Shown piece after piece: positions 34,134 to 45,020 of a DNA stretch of 64,000 nt. Origin of the DNA: Adiantum capillus-veneris (lineage: Eukaryota; Streptophyta; Polypodiopsida; Polypodiales; Pteridaceae). How positions within the stretch are numbered: position 1 is the first letter of the stretch; the number at the start of each line of letters is the position of its first letter. The position numbers and the translations under genes are program-made. The stretch spans positions 99,483,463-99,547,462 of the forward strand of contig CM043945.1 in assembly GCA_014529385.2 (NCBI GenBank), read 5' to 3'. Below the pieces are notes generated by a model. The model made no database searches and had not been told where the DNA came from. It saw only the letters and a program-made list of their open reading frames with translations.

Positions 34134-36794
34134 CACTTGACAAGGAACAAAAGTGATAGATCCGCTCCACTAAAGAAGATGATAGAAAACCTAAAAAATT
34201 TCGGTATCCCTTGCAAAACTGACTTCTGAACCTAAAACAAATGTATACAATGACTGAAATGCTGATCAAAGTGGCTAAACCGGCAAGATAAAATCTCAAA
34301 GAACTGTCAATGTCAATGTCTCCAACTCTAGAAGAGTGTCTCTGACCAACTGAACACTGTCAAAGGCATATGCATAAAGATGACAACAATGCCAACAATG
34401 GTGGGTCAGCAGATGCACACCAATACTGCACTAACCGCATAAACTTACATCCTATGTCGATGCCCAAACTATGGGGATGTCGGGGGCTCGCTTCAAAACC
34501 TGTATCACTGAAAGGATCTGTAATGGAATTTGCCTATTCAATTTGAGAATAGCGGAATTTAATGAGAGTACTTTCAAGAAATGATTTTGTGAGCATAGCG
34601 GGTAGACATAATTGAAGATATCAACATAATCATAGCAATTAGTTAACTTGGCATAGACAATACTTTTGCAAGAGAGAGAGTTTAGAGAACATGACAACAA
34701 TTGAGGACCGGATTTATGTGGAGCCGGTCCCCCCTCCAATAGGCATTTGTATTATGATTTCTCCCTTAAAGAGAGACTTGTTACAATACAGTCTTTGTGT
34801 TCCTTGTGACCTAGGTGATGCCATGAAGATGGAAGGCTTCATGCACCACAAACATAACATAAACTTGAAGAAAGCTTTAACTATCCCAAGCCTCAGTCCC
34901 AAGACCTCAAACACCTTCGAAGGTGGAGAGAGCTAGCAGGGAATGAGGGTAGGGAAGAGGAAGAAGAAACATTTCGTAGGAGAAAGAATTAGTTCCTCAC
35001 TTATCATACTCTTGTTGCTAGCATACATAATAGCATAGTAATGAAGAAGAAGGAGATGGCAAGCCTTAAGCATTGAAGCATGGCTCTTGGTTGGATTTGC
35101 ACTCCATAGCCAAGAGTGTTGGTGTAGGCTCTCAACCTCTACTTGCTTGGAGAGGGAGCTCTTGCACTTTGCATATCACACAATGAGAGTGCTTGTGAGT
35201 GTGTGTGGGTGAGTATACCCCCTAGGCACCCCCCTAGCTTGCTTGGGTCGACCCCCCCTTGTAGCTCATGCCTGAAGCTCATTGGACCCCTCCAGGCCTA
35301 GCCAATCACAAGCAGGAGCCATTACAAGCAACATGGGTAGCCTTGGGACAAGTGTCCCCCTTTCCCCTTTGAGAGAGAGGACTTGATAAATGCTAAAACA
35401 ATTAGATAATTCATGTAATTTATCATTGGACCCCTTTGAAGCCTAGCCAATAGGCTTCAAGCAACACATGAAGGTAACATGGGTAGGGACCTGACATGTG
35501 TCCTTGCTGCCTCTTCAAGTTGGGCTTCCCTTGTGTGTGTGAGTGGGTGTTCTCTCTCTAGCCCCTAGGAAAAGGGCTCGCCCCCCCTCTTGTAGGAATG
35601 CTTTTGACTTTTAGGTGATCAAGCACCTTACTCACCAAGCATGACAAAGCACTTGAACTAGGGGGTGTTCCCACAAGCATCTCAGGCAAGCTTCTCAAGG
35701 CACCTCAAGTACTTTAATCATGCAGCAAGTCAAGCACCTCAAGCATGGAGCCAGTCAAGCACCTCAAGCATCTTAATCAAGCACCTCAAGCATGAAAAAC
35801 ACCTCAAGCATGACAAGCACCTCAAGCAGGATAAGCACCTCGAGCTTGGGCCGGGTTCCCACCTCAAGCTCAGCCCTAGCTTACTTAAGGTCAAAGGACT
35901 TTTACACACATTTATTGGAGGTCTTCAATGAAGCTAACCCTAAGGTCTTATGCTCCATTGGTTAGCCTTGCTCTTTGATAGACCATCTCCCTTTTGGGCC
36001 CCTTTACATTGGCCCCGTGTTGAGATAGATCTAAAAGCACATACCTATATCTTAACACTTGTTCCCGTTTATTCTCCCACATTAAGTGATCAATTTAATA
36101 TGAGAAAATCATTTGGGCTAGTTAGATATTAGATTTTATGACAGGATCTCCACATTTGAGAATCTCCCAGCTCAATAAAACCTTACCAAGACCCTCAACA
36201 ATAGGCTTTGCATATTTCCATCACAATACATAAACCGCATAAGATCTTACATCAACCACAGAAACCCTTTTCTGTAACCGCTGCGGCGGTTTGTCTGATA
36301 TAACAGACCCCAAGACCTTACATCAAATATGCATGTGATAGACATAGCAGAAAGAGTCTGCAACGAAAACCTGCACGCAGAGCAACCGACGAGGGTAGAC
36401 CACTCTGTTGTTTGAACTGAATATCTTTCAAACTGTGTAAAATTTGCAGAAACTTCCTTCTTCAAAGTTGTAGACCATGCAAAAACAGTTGGGTTTGAGG
36501 GAATGGACTTGAAATAAGCTATTTTTACAGATCAAAACAAATTTGTAAAAATCTGCAGCTTCTACTTCACGACCTACAGGCAGTCTGAGTGACGTATCTC
36601 AAAATTGGTGAATATTTTGAGAAAACTTTGTTCTGCAAAGTTGAAGAGGACGAAAAACCGATCAGGTGAAATGGGAATCGGCTTAAATGAATACGTTTTG
36701 GTAGGCTAAAATAGATCTGCAAAAACGTACTGCAGTTTTTGTTGCTTCTCCGCTTGCCTCCCCTCTGAGCTCCAATGGTGCTCCCAATCCCTGA
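34134..36794 (-). other. Oversized copia leader with repeat-rich insert
   Basis: 2.66 kb separates the primer site from gag; copia leaders are usually far shorter. No coding similarity was seen. It contains a duplicated segment starting CATTGGACCCCT (35279-35365 and 35426-35510), an AAGCACCTCAAGCATG variable repeat (35690-35870), and a 40-bp block with LTR-like ends at 36018-36057. AACCGCATAA...CTTACATC occurs at both 34433-34451 and 36233-36252, which may mark the edges of an inserted 1.8-kb unit. Confidence 0.55.
35690..35870. repeat. AAGCACCTCAAGCATG minisatellite
   Basis: About eight imperfect copies of a 14-20-bp unit (CAAGCACCTCAAGC) with variable spacers. Confidence 0.85.
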
Positions 36795-36806
36795 GCTCTG
36801 ATACCA
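36795..36806 (-). promoter_or_regulatory. Primer-binding site of the copia element
   Basis: GCTCTGATACCA on the plus strand is the exact complement of TGGTATCAGAGC and lies two bases inside the 5' LTR. Confidence 0.9.
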
Positions 36807-36808
36807 GT

Positions 36809-37011
36809 TGAAGAGCGCGTGCAAGAGCGTGTGTGCGTGTGTAGCAATGGATAAGAGAGGATACACAGGTTTGGGTGGACTCCAAACACAATAGTGTTAG
36901 GGTTATGAGTCCTTATTCTTTTATATAGAATGAATGGTCAGTGTTAGTTTCCGGTTAGTCTCCGACCGCCCAACACTCAGGCGCGGCACATTGGGCTTTA
37001 CCACCCCAAAA
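36809..37011 (-). repeat. 5' LTR of the copia element (right end)
   Basis: Direct copy of 29895-30099, with the terminal TGTTGG changed to TTTTGG on the minus strand. It carries the same TATA box. Confidence 0.92.
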
Positions 37012-37195
37012 ATGGATACAATCGTGGTAGAAAACACAAAGGGGGTCAATGTGGATGACCTCTTGGATGAGGAGGATGTCTCTTTAGGGAAAGATCTCTT
37101 CATAGGTATACATATTTATGCTAATTTGTGCCAAGGCAAGAAGGAGGCATCTTGTAGCCATTTCATTATATTTCAACAAATTTGCTCTTAGTACA
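37012..37195 (+). pseudogene. CACTA-associated remnant (part 2)
   Basis: After the ATGGA duplication the plus strand reads MDTIVVENTKGVNVDDLLDE and then EDVSLGKDLFIG. This is an acidic segment that joins the frame before the copia insertion (KALNNAMD). It is consistent with the acidic tail after a DUF4216-like region. Stop at about 37193. Confidence 0.35.
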
Positions 37196-37574
37196 TCTAG
37201 ACATATTTTGGTGCAATGAAAGAAGTTTTTCCTGGAACATTACGTTCAGTTTTAAAGGTTATCATTGATTAAGTTGATTATATTGTGTACTTTAGTTAGT
37301 TTTTCACTCAAAGTTTACTTTTTGACAATGCAAGCTAGGGTTCTTTACATTCTGCTTGTTTCTCACTTGAACTTTCTCTTTTGTACACTCACTTATCCAC
37401 ATGGGGACACCTTGCTCACAAGTAGACCTACATGTGCAATCGTTGAAACTCTCTCTCTAGAACACATGCATACCTAGAGTCTAGGCATGCATCTTCACAT
37501 TCATCCCCGTCAAGGAGGACATCCTTGTGGTACTCAGATTCTTTGGTGGAGATCCAAGAAGGATGGAAAAACAT

Positions 37575-37925
37575 TCACAAAGGAATTTCTAAAGAGTTAA
37601 AGGCTGGCTACGAGGAGTTTTTAATACAAGAAGGGAAGAAATGCTTTGAAGATATGTTTTTAAGACATGGTAATGATTTTTCTTTTTAGCCACATGAGAT
37701 AGGGTGTGTTGACCATAGTATTTTTGTTTCTATGGTGATTTTCACCATACCTCATGTACCTTGGAATTTACAGCCAATTTTGGTTCCAAAATCACAATTG
37801 AAAAAGTTGATAGAGTTGCTCAACGACAAGATTAGCATGGGTATTTTGGAGCCTTATAGCCCATCATACTTAAATAGGTGGCTCCATATGGGATATGCAA
37901 CCTTTAGAGAAAGTCTATTATAAAC
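37575..37925 (+). pseudogene. Gypsy reverse transcriptase N-terminal fragment
   Basis: Reads GYEEFLIQEGKKCFEDMFLR, one stop, then IFTIPHVPWNLQPILVPKSQ and LIELLNDKISMGILEPYSPS ... NRW. This is the segment that precedes the catalytic domain in Ty3/gypsy reverse transcriptases (P.P..L.P....I..M...GI.EPS.SPY.NRW). Nothing downstream survives; the next sequence is a copia LTR. Confidence 0.7.
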
Positions 37926-37956
37926 AATGTGGGTATGAGACTAGATGTGGATGAAT

Positions 37957-38302
37957 TGTTGAGATATCAAGCTCAACATGCACTACTCTAGGATGACTAT
38001 CACTAATAGTCATCATCACTAGCGCGTCTTGGTGGATACACATATCTTCGCCAGTGATACTACAGTTGGACTACACCGACTTAGTTTACCTATCAGAGTG
38101 ATGGCACACTTGTCCATCCAACTCACTCACTAGTGGTTCACACTAGACCATTGTACTAGTTTCCCCTTATGCTATACTTTCCCTTTTATGCTTTGTAGGC
38201 TTCTTATCTTGAGTAAGTGAAGAAGAAGAAGCAAAAGGTTTTCTCTCTATGTGTATGCGTGCTTGTAAGAGCTCAAGCTCTCTCCTTCTCTATATCTTAA
38301 CA
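37957..38302 (+). repeat. 5' LTR of a truncated copia element
   Basis: 346 bp with near-palindromic ends TGTTGAGATAT and ATATCTTAACA. A perfect primer site, TGGTATCAGAGC (38303-38314), follows directly. No second LTR was found, so the element is truncated. Confidence 0.8.
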
Positions 38303-38314
38303 TGGTATCAGAGC
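38303..38314 (+). promoter_or_regulatory. Primer-binding site of the truncated copia element
   Basis: Exact TGGTATCAGAGC abutting the LTR end. Confidence 0.9.
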
Positions 38315-38706
38315 TTGGTTGTGTCTAAGGAGCTTGGATCAGTAAGCAGGAGCAACAAAGGAAGCCGTCGCAAGACTCTCAGGGGCCATCATCAAACAAT
38401 CTTTGATTGAGGTACTTCATTTTTAAGATTGTGCATCTCCTTTGGATATACATTGTGCAGCTTGATTTCCATTTTGGATGTGTTTCAGCCCTTGTTTTGG
38501 AGTTAGAGTCCGTTTGCATGCAAAAATGCTAAGGTTTGAGTTTTTATAGATCTATGTTTTGGTGGTGAAAACATATATGTTCTAGCTCAACAGTGTTCAA
38601 ATATATTGTTTAGTATTGTGAAATAGGTCTATGTATGTAAACAATGGCTATAGGTGGCAGTTGACTTTTTTAAGAGTGCTCAAAAACTTGGTGAAGTGTT
38701 GTAAAC

Positions 38707-38850
38707 ATGTGGTCCAACAATGATGGACTTAACCAGATTGCTAGCAAGAAGCTAAACAAGAATAACTTCAACGCTTGGAAGTTTAGAATGACCAATCTTG
38801 TTATGAGTAAAAGTTATTGGGAGTACATTGATGGAGAGCATGCGACATGA
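38707..38850 (+). pseudogene. Copia gag N-terminus, truncated
   Basis: MWSNNDGLNQIASKKLNKNN followed by FNAWKFRMTNLVMSKSYWEY is a copia gag start (F..W...M...L...WE.I.G). The frame ends in TGA at 38848-38850 and similarity stops there. Confidence 0.7.
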
Positions 38851-38865
38851 GTAGGGATTTGGAGT

Positions 38866-39025
38866 GAGCTTTTGGAGTGAGTTTTTTTTGGTATTGCTTT
38901 AATTACCATTTTTAGCAAGAAAAGATCACTCCAAAAGCTCAATCTATACGAGCTTGGAGTAAGATTTTTTTGTTATTGTTTTAATTTTCATTTTTAGCAA
39001 GAAAATCTTGCTCCAGAAGCTAACT
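38866..39025. repeat. Small foldback / direct-repeat unit
   Basis: GAGCTTTTGGAGTGA (38866-38880) and its exact reverse complement TCACTCCAAAAGCTC (38926-38940) could form a hairpin with a 45-base loop. The loop segment (TTTTTTTGGTATTGCTTTAA...TTTTTAGCAAGAAAA) is repeated at about 38956-39005, followed by another inverted copy near 39011-39025. This is MITE-like, and sits where the truncated copia gag ends. Confidence 0.6.
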
Positions 39026-39179
39026 TCATACTCTTCTCTCTCCATCTCAATCTATATATCTCTTCTCCTCTCTCTCTCTCTACCTCTATCCAATATCCCT
39101 CTATACATCTCTCTTCTCTCTCCATCTCAATCTATCTATCTCTTCTCCTCTCTCTCTACCTCTATCCGATATCCCTCTA

Positions 39180-39220
<41 letters not shown>
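39026..39220. repeat. CT-rich low-complexity block
   Basis: TCTCTCTCCATCTCAATCTA and CCTCTATCCAATATCCCTC are each repeated twice, ending in an uninterrupted (CT)n at about 39185-39217. Confidence 0.9.
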
Positions 39221-39375
39221 TTTTGACCTAGTAGACAATAGTTCACTCTTTTAATCATACCTTCTTCATCCGAACTCCGATTTGGGTACTCTATAGCCTC
39301 AATCGAAGAGCACAACACCTGTTAAGTATGGAGCTTGATTTACCCCTTGTAATTTTTTGTATTAAACACGCACAT

Positions 39376-39982
39376 TTGTAAGGCCCCCGTTATGAGAAGA
39401 AGCCATCGTGTGTGAAGAAAAATCACTCACCGAAAATTACTTGTCGGAAACCAAAAATTTCACGCCCTTCGTCGGAATATTCCTCTTTGCCGGAATATTA
39501 TGACCGGGCGGACGGTGGCCGGTGGCCGATTTCAAAGGAGGACTTGTATTCTCAAGGGTGGCCACACATGGGCGGATTGGATTGTTCGATTTGGACTTAT
39601 CTACACAAGGGCGGGTACACATGGCTGCCTCTCATGAGAGAGGGCAACCCTTTTGGCCTATAAAAGGAAGCCTCTTCTACACACAAAAAATGGATTGTGA
39701 AGCATTGTGGTGCATTGTGAAGTTGATGTGAGGTGGTGAGACTGAAGCAAGGTGGGAGCTCCAAAAGGGTATAATCCCTTTGTAATCTACTTCTTGTTTT
39801 GAAGTACCAAAGCCATTGAGTGGCTGCTTTCCCGTGGACGTAGCCCACATTGGGTGAACCACGTATATCGTGTGTACTCTCTCTCTCTCTCTCTACTCTA
39901 TAATCTCTTGTGTGTGAAAATTATCTCTCTCCATTAAGTAATCTACTCAATTATCTACTTAGCTACATCATATTTCCTAACA
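39376..39982 (+). repeat. Putative 5' LTR of a second truncated copia element
   Basis: The right end is supported by TTTCCTAACA (39973-39982) followed two bases later by the primer-site variant TGGTAGCAGAGC (39985-39996). The left end is a guess at TGTAAGGCCC. A (CT)n lies at 39876-39895. No partner LTR was found. Confidence 0.45.
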
Positions 39983-39984
39983 AC

Positions 39985-39996
39985 TGGTAGCAGAGC
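39985..39996 (+). promoter_or_regulatory. Primer-binding site variant
   Basis: TGGTAGCAGAGC, one mismatch from consensus, 58 bases before the gag start. Confidence 0.7.
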
Positions 39997-40054
39997 AAGG
40001 TTTGCTCGTAGCTAAAGTATCTCAAGGAAAGGATCCTTGAATTGAGTGGGAGTA

Positions 40055-41460
40055 ATGGTGGAGGAAGGGAAGCTCAAGATAGAGAAGTTCAATGGCAAAA
40101 ACTACCAACATTGGAAGATGCAGATTGAAGACTATCTCTACGAGAAGGACCTTTATTTGCCACTAGGTGGTCTTGCAAAGAAGCCCGCAACCGATGGCAG
40201 ATGAAGTATGGATTGTCCTTGATCCAAAGGCACTGGGAACTATCCGGTTAAGCTTGGCATCAACAACGGTGGACTTCAATGTTTTGGAGATGAAGACCAC
40301 GGAGGACTTGATGAAGTCACTTGACGGCCTCTACGAGAAACAATCGGCATCCAATAAGGTATTTCTCATGAAGCGCTTGTTCAACCTAAAGATGGTAGAG
40401 AATGGTTCAGTTGCAGAACACCTAAATGACTTTAACTTTAGCATAAGTCAACCTCGATCGATGAAAATCAATTTTGATGACGAAGTGCGAGCTCTCCTTA
40501 TACTATCATCTCTACCGGATAGTTGGGATAGCCTTGTGATGGCTATAAGTAATTCTATCTGTGGCACAAATACTCTTAAGTTTGATGATGTTGTGGGTGT
40601 TCTCCTAAGCAAGGAAATGTGAAGGAGAAGCACATGAGAATCATCAAGTTCTGCCCTGTCAGTGGAAACAAGAGGAAGGCCTAAGGAGAGGTTCAAAAAC
40701 CAAAAGGGTCGTGATCGCTTAAGGCGGAGCAAGTCACGCACAAAGTCAGTTCTTGAATGTAGGAATTGTGGCAAGAAGGGCCACGTCAAGAAGGATTGCT
40801 GGTCCAAGATGAAGAAGGAGTTGAACTCTCAAGACAACAAGCCAACATTGGAGCCCAATGTGGCAGGTAAAGTAGAGCAAGATGCTCTAATTCTCTCATT
40901 AAACAATGTGTCTAATTCTTGGATAGTAGATTCCAGGGCTTCATTCCATGTGACACCACACAAGCAACATTTCCAAGATTACACCAAAGGTAATTTTGGG
41001 TATGTATACTTGGGAGATGATGAAGCTTGTGAAATTGTCGGCAAAGGTACAATTTGTGTCAAAACTGCTAATGAAAATGAATGGAAGCTTAAAGATGTTA
41101 GGCATGTTCCTTCTCTTTGCAAAAAGTTGATCTCTATAGGACAATTGGACGATGAAGGTCACAACATTGCATTCGGAAACAAATGGTGGAAGATCTCAAA
41201 GGGATCTTTGGTGGTTGCCAAGGGAGAAAAGGTCGGTATACTTTACTTGTGTATTGTTAGCACGCAATCTTCAACTTGTGCAATAGCTACGGAAGTCGGC
41301 AGTGCGGTGTGGCACTATCGGCTTGGGCATATGAGTGCCAAAGGAATGCAAATCCTTCATTATAAAGAAGCTTCTACCAGGTTTGAAACAAGTGGACTTA
41401 GAGTTCTGTGAAGATAGTGTTTATGGTAAACAAAAGAGGGTAAAATTGTTACCATATACA
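40055..41460 (+). pseudogene. Copia gag and protease, truncated
   Basis: Starts MVEEGKLKIEKFNGKNYQHW. A frameshift near 40190 is followed by a UBN2 gag (LMKSLDGLYEKQSASNKVFL, LPDSWDSLVMAIS). After another break near 40620 come the knuckle CRNCGKKGHVKKDC (CX2CX4HX4C) and the protease WIVDSRASFHVTPHKQ, where the usual DSGA is DSRA. Then come IGQLDDEGHN and the pre-integrase WHYRLGHMSAKGMQIL. It ends near 41460, where the next copia LTR begins; integrase and reverse transcriptase are absent. Confidence 0.85.
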
Positions 41461-41473
41461 TGTGGTAGTGATG

Positions 41474-41672
41474 TGTGTGAACACACTAGGACCACTGGGG
41501 CATTTTTTCCCTCTTTAGGAGGTTTTCCCCCCGTGCATTGTATATACGCCCATCACTCTAGGGCTATCTATCTTTCCATTGCACACTAAGTAATATACTC
41601 TCTATTGTGTGCCTTGAGCTTCCTTCATCTTCTCTAAGCTGTGTGCGTTTCTCTGCAACCCTAATTCCAACA
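41474..41672 (+). repeat. 5' LTR of a third truncated copia element
   Basis: About 199 bp from TGTGTGAACACAC to TTCCAACA, followed two bases later by TGGTATCAAAGC (41675-41686), a primer-site variant. No second LTR was found nearby. The start could be two bases to the left. Confidence 0.65.
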
Positions 41673-42000
41673 ATTGGTATCAAAGCAGGTTACGTCCTCC
41701 CGGGCTTAGCCGCCAGCTGCTCCAGCACATGCCTGCTCACTTTCTCCGATTATAGTGAGGTTTGGCGAGCGTTTGCAGGTCGAAAAATATTTCTGATTCG
41801 AGCTCATTTTGGACTCCGTTTCCACTACAGGCAAGTCTGCACAGGCAATTTCGTCATTTTGTGCAGAATTTTTGTCAGTGCTGATTTCTGCATAACATGT
41901 GCCTTACAATCTTCTACGGTTTGTGCTATATAGCACGTGTTGTTCCCGCTTCATTTCTCCTCTTTTCGGGTAGTTTTCACATCAGGTGCAACATTTACCA

Positions 42001-42860
42001 TGGCTGACAACAACACAAATGTGTTCAAGATGTTTGTTGCTGAGGGCAGGTTGGATGGGGACAATTACCCTAAGTGGGCTTACATGATGCAACATGTTCT
42101 TGTGTCAAAGGGCGTCTAGAATATTGTGCAAGGCATTGATGTACGTCCTAGTTCTGAGGATGCAGGCGATGTTGAGGATGTTGCAGGTCTTGCTACAAGG
42201 ATTGCTGCTATTAGAGTTGTTTTGCCTACAACAAAACAATCTCGTTATGTAAAGGTTGCGCAGGCTCATGCATTGATTGCGTTGTTTGTAAAGCGCACCA
42301 TTGTTCCTCACATTCGTTCAACAAAATCTACAAAACAGGCTTGGGATATATTGGCTGGTCTTTATGCAAGTCGCAATGAGGCTAAAATTGCTTTGATGTG
42401 TAAAGAGCTAGAGTCGAAGATTATGCATGAGGAAGATGATATGGACACTTTTCTTGCTGGTGTCAAGGATATCAATGAGCAACTTATTTTTGCAGGTGAA
42501 GTCATTTCAGACAGTTCCCTTGTGTAGACTGTTCTTGATGCCTTACTAGATTCCTACTAGACTTTTGTCAATACTTGGAGACTGATGAGCCAAGGAAATC
42601 CTGAAGTCGTCAAGTTTGATGCATTATGCACATTGCTGTTGCAAGAGTCACTTTCCAAAAAAAACAGGACTAGGCAGCGTGCAATTGAACAGGATTTTAT
42701 TGCTTCTCAAAGAAAGGGTGGTAACAGCAATGCAACCACTTCTTATGGTTCACCTTGTGACCTTGAATATAGCCATGCATTTTCACAAGCGCATGTGGGC
42801 CAATACATTCGTATTTCCACCACTGAAAAGAGGCAACAAAGTGTCATAAATGTCCTGTGA
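42001..42860 (+). pseudogene. Copia gag (third element)
   Basis: MADNNTNVFKMFVAEGRLDG, then NYPKWAYMMQHVLVSKGV, one in-frame TAG (42117-42119), IRSTKSTKQAWDILAGLYAS and EEDDMDTFLAGVKDINEQL. This is copia gag of the retrotran_gag/UBN2 type. More stops occur at 42525 and 42558. Similarity stops near 42860, just before a minus-strand copia pol. Confidence 0.75.
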
Positions 42861-42899
42861 GCTTACATTACTGTCTCTAGTACATGATAGCAAGGGATG

Positions 42900-44515
42900 A
42901 ACAGAATCTTCCACAAACACTACATCCCTTGAAACCAGAATTCATTTTGTTTGCGGATGATACAACCTGTACCCTTTGGTTTCAGCACTATAACCAACAA
43001 AAATACATTTGATAGTCTTATCATCCAATTTTCTGCGCTGTGTTTTGGCACCAAAGCATATGCCAAACAGCCAAAAACACAAATGTGCTCAATAGAAGGC
43101 TTTCTATCATGCCATGCTTCATATGGAGTAATAAAATGCAATGCTTTCGTAGAACACCTGTTTAGTACATAAGTGGCACACATGATGGCCTCAAGCCAAA
43201 AAGAATGCGGCAAAGCTTGACTTTTGACCATACATCGTGCCATTTTCATAAGTGACCTGTTTTTTCTCTCCCAGCAACACCATTTTGTTGAGGTGTATAA
43301 GGCACTGTACATTGGTGTTTTATCCCACGACTAGCCAGAAATGCATTGAATTCATGAGACATATACTCCCCCCCTCGAACGGAGGGTGCCCATAGTACAT
43401 TTCGAGACATTTTCAGCCATAGCCATAAATTGTTTGAAGCACATAAAAACTTCGGACTTCGCTTTAAGTGGAAATACCCATGCATGCCTGGAATAATCAT
43501 CAATGAAATTCACGAAGTAAAGGTAATTTCCTAAGGACGGAGTTTGCATGGGCCCACAAACATCACTATGCACAAGCTGCAACCTGCATGTGGCCCAAAA
43601 TGAACCATCTTTGGGAAACTTAGAACGCTGCATCTTACCTAAAATGCAGCCTTCACAAACATGTTTGGGTGCGTCAAGTGGCGGCAAAGAAGCAAAAATA
43701 TCAGATTTCTGCAAGCACTGCAAACTGGCAAAATTCAGATGACCAAAAAGTGCATGCCAAAGTTTTGCATCTGCAAAATTTTGTCCACACTTGTCATACA
43801 AAGTGAGCTTATACAGCCCATGGCACAAAAGCCCAAATGCAACAATTTCATCTCACCAAAACTGAGATCGTGAACTGTACATCTATCATCCACAAATTTG
43901 ACTATAAGTCCAAGTCTAGCAAGTGCAGATACAAACAAAAGATTCTTCTTGATCCCAGGTACATAAAGTGCATCAACAAGTGTGAAAGAACTACCATTTG
44001 CAGCAGTAAGCACAATCTTTTTAACTCCCTGAACCGGATAAGAGGCATTGTTGGCACAAGTGACTGAATTCCCATGAGGGACAGACTCGAGAGAGGTGAA
44101 CAATTCACGATGTGAGGTAATGTGCTTTATAGAACCACTGTCGAAATACCACACATGTGAATTTGCAGCAATTGACAAGCATGCATCATGGACAACAGGA
44201 TTGTAAGTGCACTCTGCGCTAAAAGCCCATTCTGCATCAACATCAGCAACACAGTCTCCTTTCACAAAAGACTCAACAATGGCTGCATTTGTAGTAGAAC
44301 CAGCATTTGCAGTGGAACCACTCTCTTTCTTCTTAGCGTCTTTGGCCTTCAACTTAGGACACAACTTGATCAAGTGATCATTAGCTTTACAATAATGGAA
44401 ACGCATCTTCTTTTTGCCCTTATCACCAGAATTTCCAGACAAATTGCTGCCAGCAGAAGCATTAGGAACAGAAGTTTTACCACTCGCCGCTATGATCAAT
44501 GGACAAGATACTGAA
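42900..44515 (-). pseudogene. Copia gag C-terminus, protease and integrase, opposite orientation
   Basis: On the minus strand from 44500: CCHC-like HYCKANDHLIKLC, protease VWYFDSGSIKHITSHRE, ALYVPGIKKNLLFVSALARL, pre-integrase LWHALFGHLNFASLQCLQKS, CEGCILGKMQRSKFPKDG, integrase LVHSDVCGPM and FIDDYSRHAWVFPLKAKSE, then IKHQCTVPYTPQQNGVAGRE and FGCLAYALVPK. Frameshifts lie near 43730, 43400 and 43290. It stops at the integrase; reverse transcriptase is missing. The copia fragment at 60060-60525 is a close relative. Together with the plus-strand gag at 42001 it could be one element with its middle inverted, or two elements. Confidence 0.82.
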
Positions 44516-44575
44516 GTTGTGTGATCCTTAGGTCAAGAGTGTAGCTCTTGAGTTACGAGGGTATCAGACAACCTT

Positions 44576-44579
44576 TGAT
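44576..44579 (+). repeat. Left target duplication TGAT
   Basis: Identical to 54115-54118, directly abutting the inverted repeats on both sides. Confidence 0.8.
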
Positions 44580-44601
44580 GGGTGGATGCATGAATAGGTG
44601 G
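44580..44601 (+). repeat. Left terminal inverted repeat
   Basis: 22 bases, exact reverse complement of 54093-54114. Beyond base 22 the two ends diverge, with only loose similarity (ACCTTGTCCCGG versus CCCGGTTTTAACCGG). Confidence 0.93.
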
Positions 44602-44719
44602 ACCAAAAACCTTGTCCCGGACAGAGGTTTTATAATCGGTACATAAAACCATCTCTATTAGTTCAATTCGATATATTCTTTTGAACAGATTTTTAATTAA
44701 ATATAGAATTTTCACAGCT

Positions 44720-44878
44720 TTTTGTTAAATATAGAAGACGGCTTTGTACCTCTTAACTATGCACGTTAGCCAGCTCTTTACACCATTACTATTTCCACGT
44801 CTCTTTTTCAAATATAGAAGACGGCTCTGTAGCTCTTAACTATGCACCTCAGCCAGCTCTTTGTCTTCCCGCTCTCTC
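44720..44878. repeat. 83-bp tandem duplication upstream of the transposase
   Basis: AAATATAGAAGACGGCT...CTCTTAACTATGCAC...GCCAGCTCTTT occurs twice with an 83-bp period. A shorter CTGTAGGCCTATCAC repeat follows at 44932 and 44979. It lies in the presumed promoter of the transposase gene; a regulatory role is only a guess. Confidence 0.8.
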
Positions 44879-45020
44879 GTTTTCCTGTCTCTCTCTAACT
44901 CTCTGTGTAGGAGCACAGATTGCTGTTTTACTTTGTAGGCCTATCACACATATATTGCTGTCATATACTGCTCTTGCTCTCTGTAGGCCTATCACCTCAC
45001 TCAATCTCTCCCTCTCTAGC

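Larger units (their letters stand above)
29895..37011 (-). mobile_element. Ty1/copia element, complete with both LTRs
   Basis: 7.1 kb on the minus strand. The 3' LTR is at 29895-30099 (205 bp) and the 5' LTR at 36809-37011 (203 bp). The target duplication ATGGA is perfect at 29890-29894 and 37012-37016. By eye the LTRs differ at about nine positions plus a 2-bp indel, so the insertion is moderately old. Gag-pol runs from 34133 down to 30187. The leader between primer site and gag is unusually long (about 2.6 kb) and probably contains an older insertion or duplication. Confidence 0.93.

Noticed and set aside
44521-44579. GGTATCAGAC near 44560 as a primer-binding site
   Set aside because: Does not match the primer consensus beyond eight bases and no LTR end adjoins it.
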